Origin: Candidatus Latescibacterota bacterium
Lineage (GTDB): Bacteria; Krumholzibacteriota; Krumholzibacteriia; WVZY01
Direction of reading: 5' to 3'
Assembly (NCBI GenBank): GCA_011772205.1
Contig: WVZY01000023.1
Coordinates: forward strand, 102,261-166,260
Length of the DNA stretch: 64,000 nucleotides
Part shown: piece by piece, positions 9,192 through 18,597 of the stretch
Layout of the letters: the number at the start of each line of letters is the position of its first letter
Numbering within the stretch: the stretch's first letter is position 1
Notes under the pieces: model-generated
Seen by the model: only the letters and a program-made list of their open reading frames with translations
The model's database searches: none
Told to the model about the DNA's origin: nothing
Position numbers and translations under genes: made by a program

Positions 9192-10649
9192 TCAGCTTAG
9201 ATGGGACTCCCCGGTAAAAGAACGCAGATTACCCATCCCGCGATCCATGACCTCGCCGAGCCGGGTCCTTCCAATGCGCTTTGCCGATTGGCTCGAAACC
9301 CAATCGCCGATGATGATGGCGGCTTCGATCACATTTCCGCAGAAGTTTTCGATGAACTCATCGGAGGGGCGCTTGTCGAGCGGAAGGTCTTCGCTCGCCG
9401 CGAGGGTTTTGGGGCCGTCGAAGTCGACATAGGCCATACGGGCGGTGAGCTCCCACGGCGGTCTGTTGAAGGCCTGCCCGGGAAGGATGGCCACTCCTGT
9501 TTCTTCGAGGAGAACCTCGCATAGCGTCGTGCTATTCTTGATCCCTCGTTCAGCGAAATGCTCGGCGAACGGAGTGAAGTCAAGGAAGAGGTAGAAGGCG
9601 CCAACGGGCTCGTGCACCCTTATCCCCGCCTCCAAGACTATTCGCGCGCAACGCCTTCCCAGAGCATTGAGAATCGCTCGGGCGCGAATGAGGTATCGGT
9701 CGATCGCGCTTCCGCCTTTGAAAGCACGAACGGCCGCGTACTGGATAGGCGCGCTGACCGAGGTGTAAGTTTCGCTCGCGACGGAGGCGATCACTTCCAT
9801 GAGCCAATCCAGATCAGGAGGAAACGTGAACGTTCCCAAGCGCCAGCCTCCTGCACCGCACCATTTCGACAATCCCGAGCTAATGATCGTCCCCTCCGGA
9901 TAGTATCGGGCTACCGAGACATGCTGACCTTCATGGTGAAGCCTTCCATAGATCTCGTCCGAAAGAAGGATCACTTCGAACCGGCTGGCGATTTGCGCGA
10001 TTTCCTTCAGTTCATCTGCTGAATAGCTCCTCCCATCCGGGTTTCCAGGATAGCTGAGGATCAGAATTCGCGGCCGGAGGTCATCGTGTTCGCTCTCGAA
10101 ATAAGCCTCGAGGCGCTCGGGAGTGACTCGCCATTTATCCTCGAAGGTGGTATGGATGAGTTGAACATCCCGCCCGATGATTCTTGCCTGGGGAACGTAG
10201 GATACCCAGCTGGGCGTCGGTACAATGATCTCCCCGTAGAAGACAAGCTGAAGGAGAAACATCAGCTCCTTGGATCCCGGTCCAACGATTACAAAATCGC
10301 CTTGCGCGGCCACCTGGTCCTGGGATCGATGGTATTGGGCCACCGCTTCGCGCAGGGCTGGAAGTCCTTTGACCGGCAGGTAGTCCTTTTCGTGCGCATG
10401 GCGTTTCAGCTCGGCCACCACCGGAGAAGGCACCGGAAAAGGAGACTGCCCGAGCCCGAGGTTATAGATCTTTTGTCCCTGTGCGCGGAGTTCCCTGCAC
10501 TTTTCGTTGATTGCCAACGTTGCAGACTGCTCCAAACCGCGAACATTGAGGTTCAGACTGACGTGTTTTCGAACTTTCACAGTGACCCTTTTAGCTAGAT
10601 ATGAAGTGGAGGTAGGACTCAGCTCTTGCCGCTCCGCCTCCGAGACCAT
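9192..10649 (-). CDS. PLP-dependent aminotransferase, class I/II
   Basis: 485 aa of fold-type I aminotransferase. The Schiff-base Lys is K262 in SGLSKWCGAGGWRLG. The cofactor-binding Asp is in LLSDEIYG (D231), and the substrate/PLP Asn is in SYPGNPDG (N203). It resembles the aspartate/tyrosine aminotransferase (AAT_I) superfamily, but the substrate is not predictable. The ATG at 10649 has GAGGA seven bases upstream. A second plausible start is GTG at 10580 with AAAGGG upstream, which would remove 23 residues that look non-conserved. It is isolated between gaps of about 250 and 640 bases. Confidence 0.88.
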   Translation of the reverse strand: MVSEAERQELSPTSTSYLAKRVTVKVRKHVSLNLNVRGLEQSATLAINEKCRELRAQGQKIYNLGLGQSPFPVPSPVVAELKRHAHEKDYLPVKGLPALREAVAQYHRSQDQVAAQGDFVIVGPGSKELMFLLQLVFYGEIIVPTPSWVSYVPQARIIGRDVQLIHTTFEDKWRVTPERLEAYFESEHDDLRPRILILSYPGNPDGRSYSADELKEIAQIASRFEVILLSDEIYGRLHHEGQHVSVARYYPEGTIISSGLSKWCGAGGWRLGTFTFPPDLDWLMEVIASVASETYTSVSAPIQYAAVRAFKGGSAIDRYLIRARAILNALGRRCARIVLEAGIRVHEPVGAFYLFLDFTPFAEHFAERGIKNSTTLCEVLLEETGVAILPGQAFNRPPWELTARMAYVDFDGPKTLAASEDLPLDKRPSDEFIENFCGNVIEAAIIIGDWVSSQSAKRIGRTRLGEVMDRGMGNLRSFTGESHLS

Positions 10650-11293
10650 TCAATTGTCCTCAATGGCTGAAGTGGACGTAATGCAATTACTTAGCATTAA
10701 TCATTGAAAAATGAGCTCAATCAGTGCCAAAAAATACAACGACCCAAAGGTCGCTCGGTTTTCGTATATCTGCAGCCTTTTGAAGAACCGGCCAAACAGA
10801 CCCCATTTTTCCCAACGATGTCAAAGATATCAAAATGAATGAAATCGCGCAATTCGATTCGTAATGTATTATAATTTACATATCCTAGTATATAGGAAGC
10901 GTCTTTTTGTTGGAAAGATACTCAATACGCACGAATGGTTTCTCAGGGGAGCGTGACGGCGGGGCCTAAAAAATAACGGAAAGATCGGGGCACCAGCAGG
11001 CCTGCCTTACCTGGCAATGCGTGTTTCCTGCACGTCAAGGCGAATCCGGAGATTGCGACCCAGAGTTCGTGCTGTTGTGGAAGTTTTCCCAAACGAACCG
11101 CCGACAGTCTTTTGAACGAAACGAGGGGATTTCGTTTTCCGTTGCGCTTTTTCAGCCGGTCGAAGAATGAGCGTTTGTCCGACGCATGCAAATGTTTTAT
11201 AATACACCATTCCTGCATGGTCGGCAGGCGCTTAACTCTTAATAATGGACGAAAGACCTCAAGGGCCTTTGATCATAGAAAGGGAGTTATCGG
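10650..11293. other. Intergenic region, no convincing gene
   Basis: This gap lies between two divergent genes. It holds an imperfectly placed inverted repeat TAATGC-N9-GCATTA at 10679-10699 that could be an operator for the aminotransferase gene, an AT-rich stretch around 10860-10910, and a sigma70-type promoter at 11175-11203. A minus-strand ORF of 91 codons (10943-11218) has no SD and no recognisable features, so I do not call it. Confidence 0.5.
11175..11203 (+). promoter_or_regulatory. Sigma70-type promoter for the CBS-pair gene
   Basis: TTGTCC, a 17-base spacer and a perfect TATAAT. The predicted leader to the ATG at 11294 is about 85 bases. Confidence 0.7.
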
Positions 11294-11728
11294 ATGACAA
11301 CCGTCAAGAAGCTATTGGATACGAAAGGACGCGATGTTTGGACCGTCTCCCCTCATGCTACCGTGTTGGATGCACTCCGTTTAATGGCGGAGAAAGGAGT
11401 CGGTGCCCTCGTCGTTCTCGACGGCGAAAACATCATTGGGATCTTTTCGGAGCGCGACTACGCAAGGAAAGTGGCATTGAAAGGGAAAAGTTCCAGAAGC
11501 CTCTCTGTTCGAGAGATTATGACGGATAAAGTCGTTTATGTCCGGCCTGATCAGACCATCGAGGAATCAATGGCGATCATGACGGATAAACGCGTCAGGC
11601 ATTTGCCAGTTTGTGAGAATGATAAGTTGATTGGCATTGTTTCGATCGGGGATGTCGTGAAAGCCATCATTTCCAATCAGCAATTCATCATCGAGCAGCT
11701 CGAGAATTACATAACCGGCAGCAGGTGA
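11294..11728 (+). CDS. CBS-domain pair protein
   Basis: 144 aa made almost entirely of two tandem CBS motifs (about residues 8-65 and 72-130), each with the ERDYARKV or VGDVVKAI ending typical of stand-alone Bateman modules. Such small proteins bind adenosyl nucleotides (AMP, ATP, SAM or NAD) and sense energy state. Their partners vary. An AGGGAG SD precedes the ATG. A strong promoter lies at 11175-11203, and a bidirectional terminator shared with the convergent aldolase gene follows. There is no other domain to show what it regulates. Confidence 0.9.
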   Translation: MTTVKKLLDTKGRDVWTVSPHATVLDALRLMAEKGVGALVVLDGENIIGIFSERDYARKVALKGKSSRSLSVREIMTDKVVYVRPDQTIEESMAIMTDKRVRHLPVCENDKLIGIVSIGDVVKAIISNQQFIIEQLENYITGSR

Positions 11729-11780
11729 CGTCACTCCGGCTCCAAGTGGATGCCACGGTGCTGGAATTGATCAGTATATA

Positions 11781-11824
11781 AACAACAAAACAGGGCGCTT
11801 CAAGCGCCCTGCTTTTCGTTGTTA
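11781..11824. terminator. Bidirectional terminator
   Basis: The core stem CAGGGCGC/GCGCCCTG has a TTCAA loop. It is extended by AACAAC...GTTGTT flanks, with A-rich left and T-rich right shoulders. It sits between the convergent CBS-pair and aldolase genes. Confidence 0.9.
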
Positions 11825-11852
11825 CTTGCGATGGCGTGGTCTTTTTGGCCTG

Positions 11853-12776
11853 CTATTTGGTCTCCCCCGTGTAAATTTTCATCACTGTATCGAGGAACTT
11901 GATTGCTTCATCGCGCGGTCTCTGGAAGGAGTTCCGCCCGATGATCGAACCGAATCCGCCTCCATCGCGAACAGCTCGAATCTCATCGAACATCCTCTCG
12001 TCTGATTGTTTGCTCCCTCCGGAGAAAATAACGATCCGCTTCCCATTGAAGGCGCTCTGGATCACGTGCCTGACCCTGTCAGCAGGCGTCTCGATTGGAA
12101 CGTTTTGAGATTCGTAGACTTTTCGCGCGGCATCCTGCTCGATATGGGAGCTGGGGAGCTTCACTTTGACGATGTTAGCGCCCATCTGGCATGCAATCTG
12201 GGCAGCGTAGGCGACGACGTCGATGCCGGTCTCTCCTTCTTTGCTAAGACTCGTGCCCCTCGGGTAAGACCACACGACCACCGCGAGGCCGTTGTACTTT
12301 GCTTCCTCGGTTATCGCGCTCAGCTGCTCGTACATTTCCTTCCACACTGCCGAACCCGGGTAAATTGTGAAGCCAACTGCGGAGCAGCCGAGACGCAGTG
12401 CATCCTGCACGGAGCTCGTGAGCGCAGGGATCGGATCTTTCTCATTGGAAAGAGAGTCATGGCTGTTCACTTTGAGAATTAGCGGTAGTTCCCCAGCGTA
12501 ACGGTCGGCCACCGCTTCGAGGAATCCATAAGGGGCTGCATAGGCGTTGCACCCGGCGCCTATGGCGAGTTCCGCATGATACACGGGGTCGTAGCCGGGG
12601 GGATTCACTGCGAAGCTCCGAGCCGGACCGTGTTCGAAGCCCTGATCGACGGGGAGGATGACGAGCTTTCCCGTCCCTCCCAGCTTGCCATGCATGAGAA
12701 TTCTGTAGAGGTTTGCCCGGGTACCGGGATTTTCACCCTTATATCCATCGAGAATCTTTTGAACGGCTTCTGTCAT
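11853..12776 (-). CDS. fbaB: Class I fructose-bisphosphate aldolase (DhnA/FbaB type)
   Basis: 307 aa of the archaeal/bacterial DhnA-type class I aldolase, which cleaves fructose 1,6-bisphosphate to DHAP and glyceraldehyde 3-phosphate through a Lys Schiff base. LPVDQGFEHGP opens the barrel. NIVKVKLP contains the Schiff-base Lys (K204 or K206), and IFSGGSK plus GGFGSIIGRN form the C-terminal phosphate site. This family differs from the animal-type class I aldolase. A GGAGGG SD lies before the ATG. The gene is monocistronic and converges with the CBS-pair gene. Metal-independent catalysis suggests use in glycolysis and gluconeogenesis alike. Confidence 0.93.
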   Translation of the reverse strand: MTEAVQKILDGYKGENPGTRANLYRILMHGKLGGTGKLVILPVDQGFEHGPARSFAVNPPGYDPVYHAELAIGAGCNAYAAPYGFLEAVADRYAGELPLILKVNSHDSLSNEKDPIPALTSSVQDALRLGCSAVGFTIYPGSAVWKEMYEQLSAITEEAKYNGLAVVVWSYPRGTSLSKEGETGIDVVAYAAQIACQMGANIVKVKLPSSHIEQDAARKVYESQNVPIETPADRVRHVIQSAFNGKRIVIFSGGSKQSDERMFDEIRAVRDGGGFGSIIGRNSFQRPRDEAIKFLDTVMKIYTGETK

Positions 12777-13018
12777 CTTTCCCTCCTGACCTCTAGGCAG
12801 TTCATTATTGATCGGCAGATCGCTGGGCGACGGCCGAATTGCGAATGTCTAGTATTTCTGGATCCAAAAGATCTGCGTTAGTGACTCAAACAATTTACCG
12901 GAATTTATTGATTTTGACCAGTGGCTTATTCGATAAAAAACAGCTATGATAAGCAGGCTACCAGTTCCCAGACCGGTGGGAGCCTTTCAGAAGATGCCTT
13001 CCCCCAGGTGGTTAAATC

Positions 13019-13741
13019 ATGACGGATCTCCTGTACCAAACCGACTGTTATTTAAAAGAGTTCGACGCTTCGGTTACCGCTGGAACCGATGCCGGGATCG
13101 TCTTGGATCGAACGGCCTTCTACCCGGGAGGCGGCGGGCAGCCGGCTGATACCGGGGTGCTTACCGTGGACGATGGCAGCCGCTATAACGTAACGGGGCT
13201 CAAACGTATCGAAGGATGGCTCGTTCACCTGCTGGAGGGGGATGCCCGGCCGCCCGAGGGTGCGAGTGTCCACGGGATGATCGATTGGAACCGGCGCTAC
13301 TTATTAATGCGGACGCATACTGCGATGCACATTTTGTGCGGTGTCATCTGGCGGGATTATGGAGCGCAGGTGACCGGGGGCAACATGGAGCCGGGGAAAG
13401 GCCGCATGGACTTCGAGTTCGAGAGAATGCAGCGCGAGCTGGTCGACGAAATCGAGGCCAAGTGCAACGCCGAAGTAAAAGCCGAAAGACCCGTCCGTAT
13501 TTCCATCCATTCCCGAGCCGAAGCCATGAAAATCCCCGATCTCATTCGCACAAAGATCAATCTCTTGCCGGAACATATCCAAGAAGTCCGCGTCGTGCAA
13601 ATCGTAGGCCTCGACCTCCAGGCGGACGGCGGCACCCATGTGGCCAACACCAGCGAAGTTGGCCCGCTCAACATTCTCGACTACAAGAGTAAGGGAAAAA
13701 TCAACAAGCGGATCGTGCTGGGTCTGAAGAATCTTGTCTAA
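13019..13741 (+). CDS. alaX: Alanyl-tRNA editing protein AlaX
   Basis: 240 aa, the size of medium AlaX proteins, which hydrolyse Ser-tRNA(Ala) or Gly-tRNA(Ala) in trans. The editing-domain glycine motif FYPGGGGQPADTG (residues about 35-47) and the zinc-site pair H100-x3-H104 (RTHTAMH) are present. The third and fourth ligand region reads ADGGTHVAN. H207 is kept, but the position that is Cys in AlaRS editing domains is Asp (D203), as in some AlaX groups. AGGTGG precedes the ATG. No neighbour is functionally linked. Confidence 0.92.
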   Translation: MTDLLYQTDCYLKEFDASVTAGTDAGIVLDRTAFYPGGGGQPADTGVLTVDDGSRYNVTGLKRIEGWLVHLLEGDARPPEGASVHGMIDWNRRYLLMRTHTAMHILCGVIWRDYGAQVTGGNMEPGKGRMDFEFERMQRELVDEIEAKCNAEVKAERPVRISIHSRAEAMKIPDLIRTKINLLPEHIQEVRVVQIVGLDLQADGGTHVANTSEVGPLNILDYKSKGKINKRIVLGLKNLV

Positions 13742-13959
13742 AGAGAGCTGCTGGGGCTGCGCTCGGATTTCAGCTCATACAACGTGGTACGACTATCAAA
13801 TCGGCTTTTTACAGAATTTAGGTCGAAACCTAGGCCCTCTATCCACGTATTTGATTATGCGACGCTGATTTTCGATGGTTTAGCCTGGGGCGATTGGAGG
13901 TGATGACGTTGCGTTACCACTCAATCGTCTTGTCAGATAATCGAGCCGCATAATCTCCC

Positions 13960-16221
13960 ATGCCATCCATCAAGAGAAATTCTATGAGGAGCTTTAGGAG
14001 CACCCAGTCCCTCAGTTTTTCGCTTTGCTTTCTCGTTTTGGTGGTGCTTCTCATTCCTTCGCTTGCGCTTGGAAAGACCCCTCGCCGTGTCCCCAGAGTA
14101 TCTTCCAACCTCAGGGTGGATGGGATCCTCAGCGAAGATATCTGGGACAAGGCACTCGTTATGGAACTCAACTATGAAGTCCGCCCGGGGGAAAACGTGC
14201 CTCCACCAGTGAGGACGGAAGTCCTGCTGGCTTATAGTCAATCCCATTTCTACGCGGCCTTCCGGGCATACGATCCGGACCCGTCGCAGATCCGCGCGCG
14301 CATATGTGATCGCGACAAGATGTATGAAGATGACTGGGTCGCGCTGGTTATCGACACGTTCAACGACCAGCGCCGCATGTTCGATTTTTTCTGCAACCCG
14401 TTGGGCATTCAGGGTGACCAGATCGAGTGTCCCGAATGTAGCGAGGACTCCTGGGATGCCATTTGGGAGTCCTCCGGCAAAATAACCGATGAGGGCTACA
14501 CGGTTGAAATGGCGATTCCGTTCAGTTCCATGCGCTTCCAGCGAACAAAGGGAGACCAGATATGGAATTTCGATGCAGTGAGAAGCTACCCCCGGAAGGT
14601 CCGGCATCATATCGGTCTCTTTCCACGTGACAGAAACAACAACTGCTATCTCTGCCAGGCGGAGCAGCTCATTGGTTTTGCGGGCGCGACTCCGGGGAAA
14701 AATGTCGAACTGGATCCGACGTTTTCCGCTCTCTATTCACAGGAGCGCCCGGGCTTCACGGAAGGGGATTTTCAGGGCAGGGACAAGGATTTCGAGCCGG
14801 GATTGACGGCACGCTGGGGGATCACGCCAAACATGACACTGAACGCCACGATCAATCCTGATTTCTCGCAGGTCGAGGCGGACGTCGCCCAGCTCGACAT
14901 CAACACGAATTTCGCTCTGTTCTATCCGGAAAAACGCCCGTTTTTCCTCGAAGGAACCGAACTGTTCCTATCCCGATTTCGTGTCGTCCATACGCGCACC
15001 CTGACCGATCCCAATTGGGGAATCAAGCTCACCGGCAAAGAGGGGGGGCACGCGGTCGGGTTTTATACCGTTCAGGACAAGATCACGAATCTGCTTTTCC
15101 CCGGAAGCCAGGGATCTGAATCCACCACTTTGGAGAAAAAAAGCATCGGGACCACGCTGCGGTACCGCCGGGATATTTTCACCTCTTCGACGGTAGGGAT
15201 CCTTCTGACGGATCGTGAACGCGGGGAGTACTACAACCGGGTCGCCGGCCTGGATGGCCTCCTGAAACTCACCAAGAAAGACCAGGTGAGCTTCCAGTTC
15301 CTCGGCTCACAAACTCGCTATCCGGACAGTATCGCAGTGAAATTCTCCCAGCCGCGCGGACGTTTTGCAGCAGGCGCATACGAGGTGTTATGCCACCATG
15401 ACACCGATGGCCTGGATCTCTACGCCATATACCGTGAAACCGGGCCGAAATTCCGTGCAGACCTCGGTTTCATGCCGAGCGTCGGCACGCGATACATCGA
15501 TTTCGGCTGGGCTTATACGTGGTTCGAGGACTCGGACAACTGGTACACGATGATCAACTTAGGCACTTGTTATGAAACCGAAGAGGAAACAGGCGGCACC
15601 GTTCTCCACCAGGCCTACGCATACTGGTTCGACTACAACGGCCCTCTAGAGTCCGGATTCCATGTGATTGGATCGGCCCACGGAAAAAATGGATTCAACG
15701 GCAGAGAATTCGACAACAGGGAGGTTCAGTTTGTCAGTTACATACAGCCCACTGGCTCTCTCGAGTTGGAGTTTTCCGGCCGCTATGGAAATCACATCGA
15801 CTTCGCCAACACCAGACCCGGACGGCGCCTAAGTCTGAATCCAGGCATCGGATACAAGCTCGGACGTCATTTGGCGATGGCGCTGGATCATACGCACGAA
15901 CGAATGAACGTGAATGAAGACCGGAGACTCTACACGGCGAACATCAGCCAGCTGCATCTGGTCTATCAGTTCAACCGGCGCACATTTATAAGGACGATCC
16001 TCCAATATATCGATTACAAACGAGACACGGGCTTATACGTCGACGAGGTGGATCCTGAAGTGAAGCACCTCTTCAGCCAGCTTCTCTTCTCTTATAAAAT
16101 CAATCCTCAGACAGTGCTTTTCGTGGGATATTCGGACAACTACTACGGATTCCAGAACATCAATCTGATCCAGACCGATCGGACGCTTTTTGTGAAAATC
16201 GGTTATGCGTGGGTACTGTGA
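13960..16221 (+). CDS. DUF5916 outer-membrane protein with CBM9-like N-terminal domain
   Basis: 753 aa. A signal peptide ends near SLALG. Residues about 45-240 form the CBM9-like carbohydrate-binding-type beta-sandwich (VDGILSEDIWDKA, FYAAFRAYDPDP, DDWVALVIDTF). The rest is DUF5916, predicted to be a beta-barrel that ends with aromatic residues, including the region FYPEKRPFFLEG that is diagnostic of the family. The role is unknown, although members occur in Bacteroidetes and related phyla. ATG 13960 and ATG 13984 are both possible. The second begins directly with the signal peptide and is perhaps better. It converges with the glycyl radical enzyme gene, only 6 bases apart and without a visible terminator. 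Confidence 0.85.
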   Translation: MPSIKRNSMRSFRSTQSLSFSLCFLVLVVLLIPSLALGKTPRRVPRVSSNLRVDGILSEDIWDKALVMELNYEVRPGENVPPPVRTEVLLAYSQSHFYAAFRAYDPDPSQIRARICDRDKMYEDDWVALVIDTFNDQRRMFDFFCNPLGIQGDQIECPECSEDSWDAIWESSGKITDEGYTVEMAIPFSSMRFQRTKGDQIWNFDAVRSYPRKVRHHIGLFPRDRNNNCYLCQAEQLIGFAGATPGKNVELDPTFSALYSQERPGFTEGDFQGRDKDFEPGLTARWGITPNMTLNATINPDFSQVEADVAQLDINTNFALFYPEKRPFFLEGTELFLSRFRVVHTRTLTDPNWGIKLTGKEGGHAVGFYTVQDKITNLLFPGSQGSESTTLEKKSIGTTLRYRRDIFTSSTVGILLTDRERGEYYNRVAGLDGLLKLTKKDQVSFQFLGSQTRYPDSIAVKFSQPRGRFAAGAYEVLCHHDTDGLDLYAIYRETGPKFRADLGFMPSVGTRYIDFGWAYTWFEDSDNWYTMINLGTCYETEEETGGTVLHQAYAYWFDYNGPLESGFHVIGSAHGKNGFNGREFDNREVQFVSYIQPTGSLELEFSGRYGNHIDFANTRPGRRLSLNPGIGYKLGRHLAMALDHTHERMNVNEDRRLYTANISQLHLVYQFNRRTFIRTILQYIDYKRDTGLYVDEVDPEVKHLFSQLLFSYKINPQTVLFVGYSDNYYGFQNINLIQTDRTLFVKIGYAWVL

Positions 16222-16227
16222 CGGTGT

Positions 16228-18591
16228 TTATTGCAGACCCTGCTCCGTCCTTTTTATGATTTCATTTTGTAATTCAACACCGAGATCGACAAAGTAATCG
16301 CTGTAACCGGCCACGCGTACGATCAGGTCTCTGTACTTGTCAGGTTCCTTCTGGGCTTTGCGAAGGGTCTCGGCGGTCACAACATTGAACTGAAGATGGT
16401 GACCGTCCATTTTGAAATACGATCTTATCAGGTGTGCCAGTTTGACGAGGCCATCTTCATCGGCCAAAACTTGCGGCGTGAACTTCTGATTCAGAAGTGT
16501 GCCCCCCGTTCTCAAATGGTCGATTTTGGCCGCCGATTTCAATACGGCCGTCGGGCCTTTCCGGTCTGCTCCTTGAACGGGCGAGATTCCTTCGGATAGC
16601 GGTTCCCCGGCTTTCCTGCCGTCCGGCATGGCACCTACCACGCTTCCAAAATACACATGGCACGTCGTCGGCAGCAGATTGACTCGGTGGTGCCCGTCTT
16701 TCGTGTTCGGCCTGCCATCGATGGCCTCGAAATAGCTTTCGAAAATCCGTCTCAATATTTGATCCGGGTAATCGTCGTCATTGCCGTATTTGGGTGTTTC
16801 GTCGATCAAGGTTTGCCTGAGCTGCTCGAATCCATCGAAGTCGGCATTCAGCGCTTCGAACATTTCTGACAGGTTCAAGTTATGATTGTCGAAAACATGG
16901 TACTTGATTGCGGTCAATGAATCCGTGATGCTTCCCATTCCCACGCCCTGGATGTACGACGTATTGTACCTCGCGCCGCCATTGTTATAGTCCTTTCCCT
17001 TTCGGATGCAATCATCTATGAGAATCGACAAGAAAGGCGCGGGAAGATATGTGGCCCAGAGCCTCTCTATTATATTGTTGCCTTTTATCTTCACATCGAT
17101 GAAGTATCGTAGCTGTTTCTCGAAGGCCTCGAAGAGATCATCAAAGGTCTTGAAATCTTTTGGATCGCCGCTTCCGACTCCGATCTGCTTTCCCGTCATC
17201 GGATCGATTCCGCTGTTCAATACGATCTCCAGAACCTTCGGTAGATTGAAATAGCCGGTGAGAATGTAGCTTTCCTTGCCGAAAGCACCGGTTTCCACGC
17301 AACCGCTGGCGCCGCCGTTTCTCGCGTCTTCGATCGATTTGCCCTGCCTGACCAATTCAGGAACGATTGCATCGGTATTGAAAAGTGAAGGTTGCCCGTA
17401 GCCGGTCTTTATGATTTTCAGCGCCCTCAGCAACAATCGATCAGGATTCTTCTTGCTGACTTGAACCATGGAGCTCGGCTGAAGCAGGCGCATCTCCTCG
17501 ATCACATCGAGTATGAGATACGTGAGCTCGTTCGCCGCATCTTCTCCGGTCTCTTTTACTCCGCCGAGGTTGATCAAACAAAAGTCTGTGTAAGTGTTGC
17601 TCTCCTTCGCTGTGACGCCGACCTTGGGAGGCGCCGGTTGGTTGTTGAATTTGATCCAGAAAGATTGGAGCAGTTCACGCGCTCGCTCTTTTGTCAGGAT
17701 TCCGGCTTCGAGATCTCTCTCATAAAAAGGCAACAGATGCTGGTCGAGGCGACCCGGGTTGAACGAATCCCACGTGTTCAGTTCGGTGATGACACCAAGG
17801 TGAACGAACCAGTAATACTGCAATGCTTCCCAGAAAGTCTCCGGCGCATTGGCGGGCACGCATTCACAGATCCGAGCCATTTGTTCCAGTTCGTTTTTCC
17901 TTTGGGGATCTGCTTCATTTTTCGCGAGAACCTTTAGCTCCTGTGCATGACGTTTTGCAAACAGCATGATCGCATCGGCTGCCAAATCCATCGCTTTGAG
18001 CTGCTCTCTTTTCTCAAAGGCTTCGGGATCACTATAAAAGTCGAGGTCTTGCAAGCTCAGTTGTATGTCTTTTCTAAAATCCAAAAACCCCTTTTTATAG
18101 ATCTTGTTGTCCAGCACCGTATGGCCGGGGGCCCTTTGCTCCATGAATTCCGTAAAGATCCCTGCGTCATATGCGGCTTTCCACTCCTCATCGACTTCAC
18201 CGAAGATCCTGTCGCGTATCGACCGGCCCGACCAGAAGGGAATAATCCTTTCTGCTTGGATTTCCCTGGCATCATCGGTGACGTTGAACGATACTTTCTC
18301 TCGGTTGTGCAGAACGTCGAAATCATTCATAGTATGGGTGCAAATCTCTGGATACGTTGGCGTGGCTTTGGGTGCGGGGCCTCGTTCACCCACGATCAAC
18401 TCGCCCTCATTGATGCAGAGCTGCTTGTTTTCCAATAGATATTTAAACGCGAACGCGCGGGCAACAGGTACAGAAACTCGCTCGGCCGTCTCACTCTCAT
18501 AAAATCTCGTAAGCAGCTCGGCCCGTTCCATCGAAATGTACGGCACGGCATCCAGGCTTTGTTGTCTGAGTCGCTTTATCCTCTCATTCAT
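16228..18591 (-). CDS. Glycyl radical enzyme, HypD/PflD-like
   Basis: 787 aa. The C-terminal RVAGYSDYF box places the radical on G762, and the thiyl Cys is C431 in GCVETGAFGKESY. There is one Cys followed by Val-Glu, not the Cys-Cys of pyruvate formate-lyase. GCVE marks the dehydratase/lyase branch (glycerol dehydratase, choline TMA-lyase, hydroxyproline dehydratase HypD). WDSFNPGRLDQ and ASGCVETG resemble HypD most in my judgement, but no proline-metabolism gene (P5C reductase) is nearby, so the substrate is open. The SD overlaps the stop codon of the activase gene 6 bases upstream. The enzyme would require anoxic conditions. Confidence 0.85.
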   Translation of the reverse strand: MNERIKRLRQQSLDAVPYISMERAELLTRFYESETAERVSVPVARAFAFKYLLENKQLCINEGELIVGERGPAPKATPTYPEICTHTMNDFDVLHNREKVSFNVTDDAREIQAERIIPFWSGRSIRDRIFGEVDEEWKAAYDAGIFTEFMEQRAPGHTVLDNKIYKKGFLDFRKDIQLSLQDLDFYSDPEAFEKREQLKAMDLAADAIMLFAKRHAQELKVLAKNEADPQRKNELEQMARICECVPANAPETFWEALQYYWFVHLGVITELNTWDSFNPGRLDQHLLPFYERDLEAGILTKERARELLQSFWIKFNNQPAPPKVGVTAKESNTYTDFCLINLGGVKETGEDAANELTYLILDVIEEMRLLQPSSMVQVSKKNPDRLLLRALKIIKTGYGQPSLFNTDAIVPELVRQGKSIEDARNGGASGCVETGAFGKESYILTGYFNLPKVLEIVLNSGIDPMTGKQIGVGSGDPKDFKTFDDLFEAFEKQLRYFIDVKIKGNNIIERLWATYLPAPFLSILIDDCIRKGKDYNNGGARYNTSYIQGVGMGSITDSLTAIKYHVFDNHNLNLSEMFEALNADFDGFEQLRQTLIDETPKYGNDDDYPDQILRRIFESYFEAIDGRPNTKDGHHRVNLLPTTCHVYFGSVVGAMPDGRKAGEPLSEGISPVQGADRKGPTAVLKSAAKIDHLRTGGTLLNQKFTPQVLADEDGLVKLAHLIRSYFKMDGHHLQFNVVTAETLRKAQKEPDKYRDLIVRVAGYSDYFVDLGVELQNEIIKRTEQGLQ

Positions 18592-18597
18592 AACCGT

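Noticed and set aside
10943..11218. 91-codon minus-strand ORF in the gap between the aminotransferase and CBS genes
   Set aside because: No SD, no recognisable domain, and the plus-strand promoter for the next gene lies within it.
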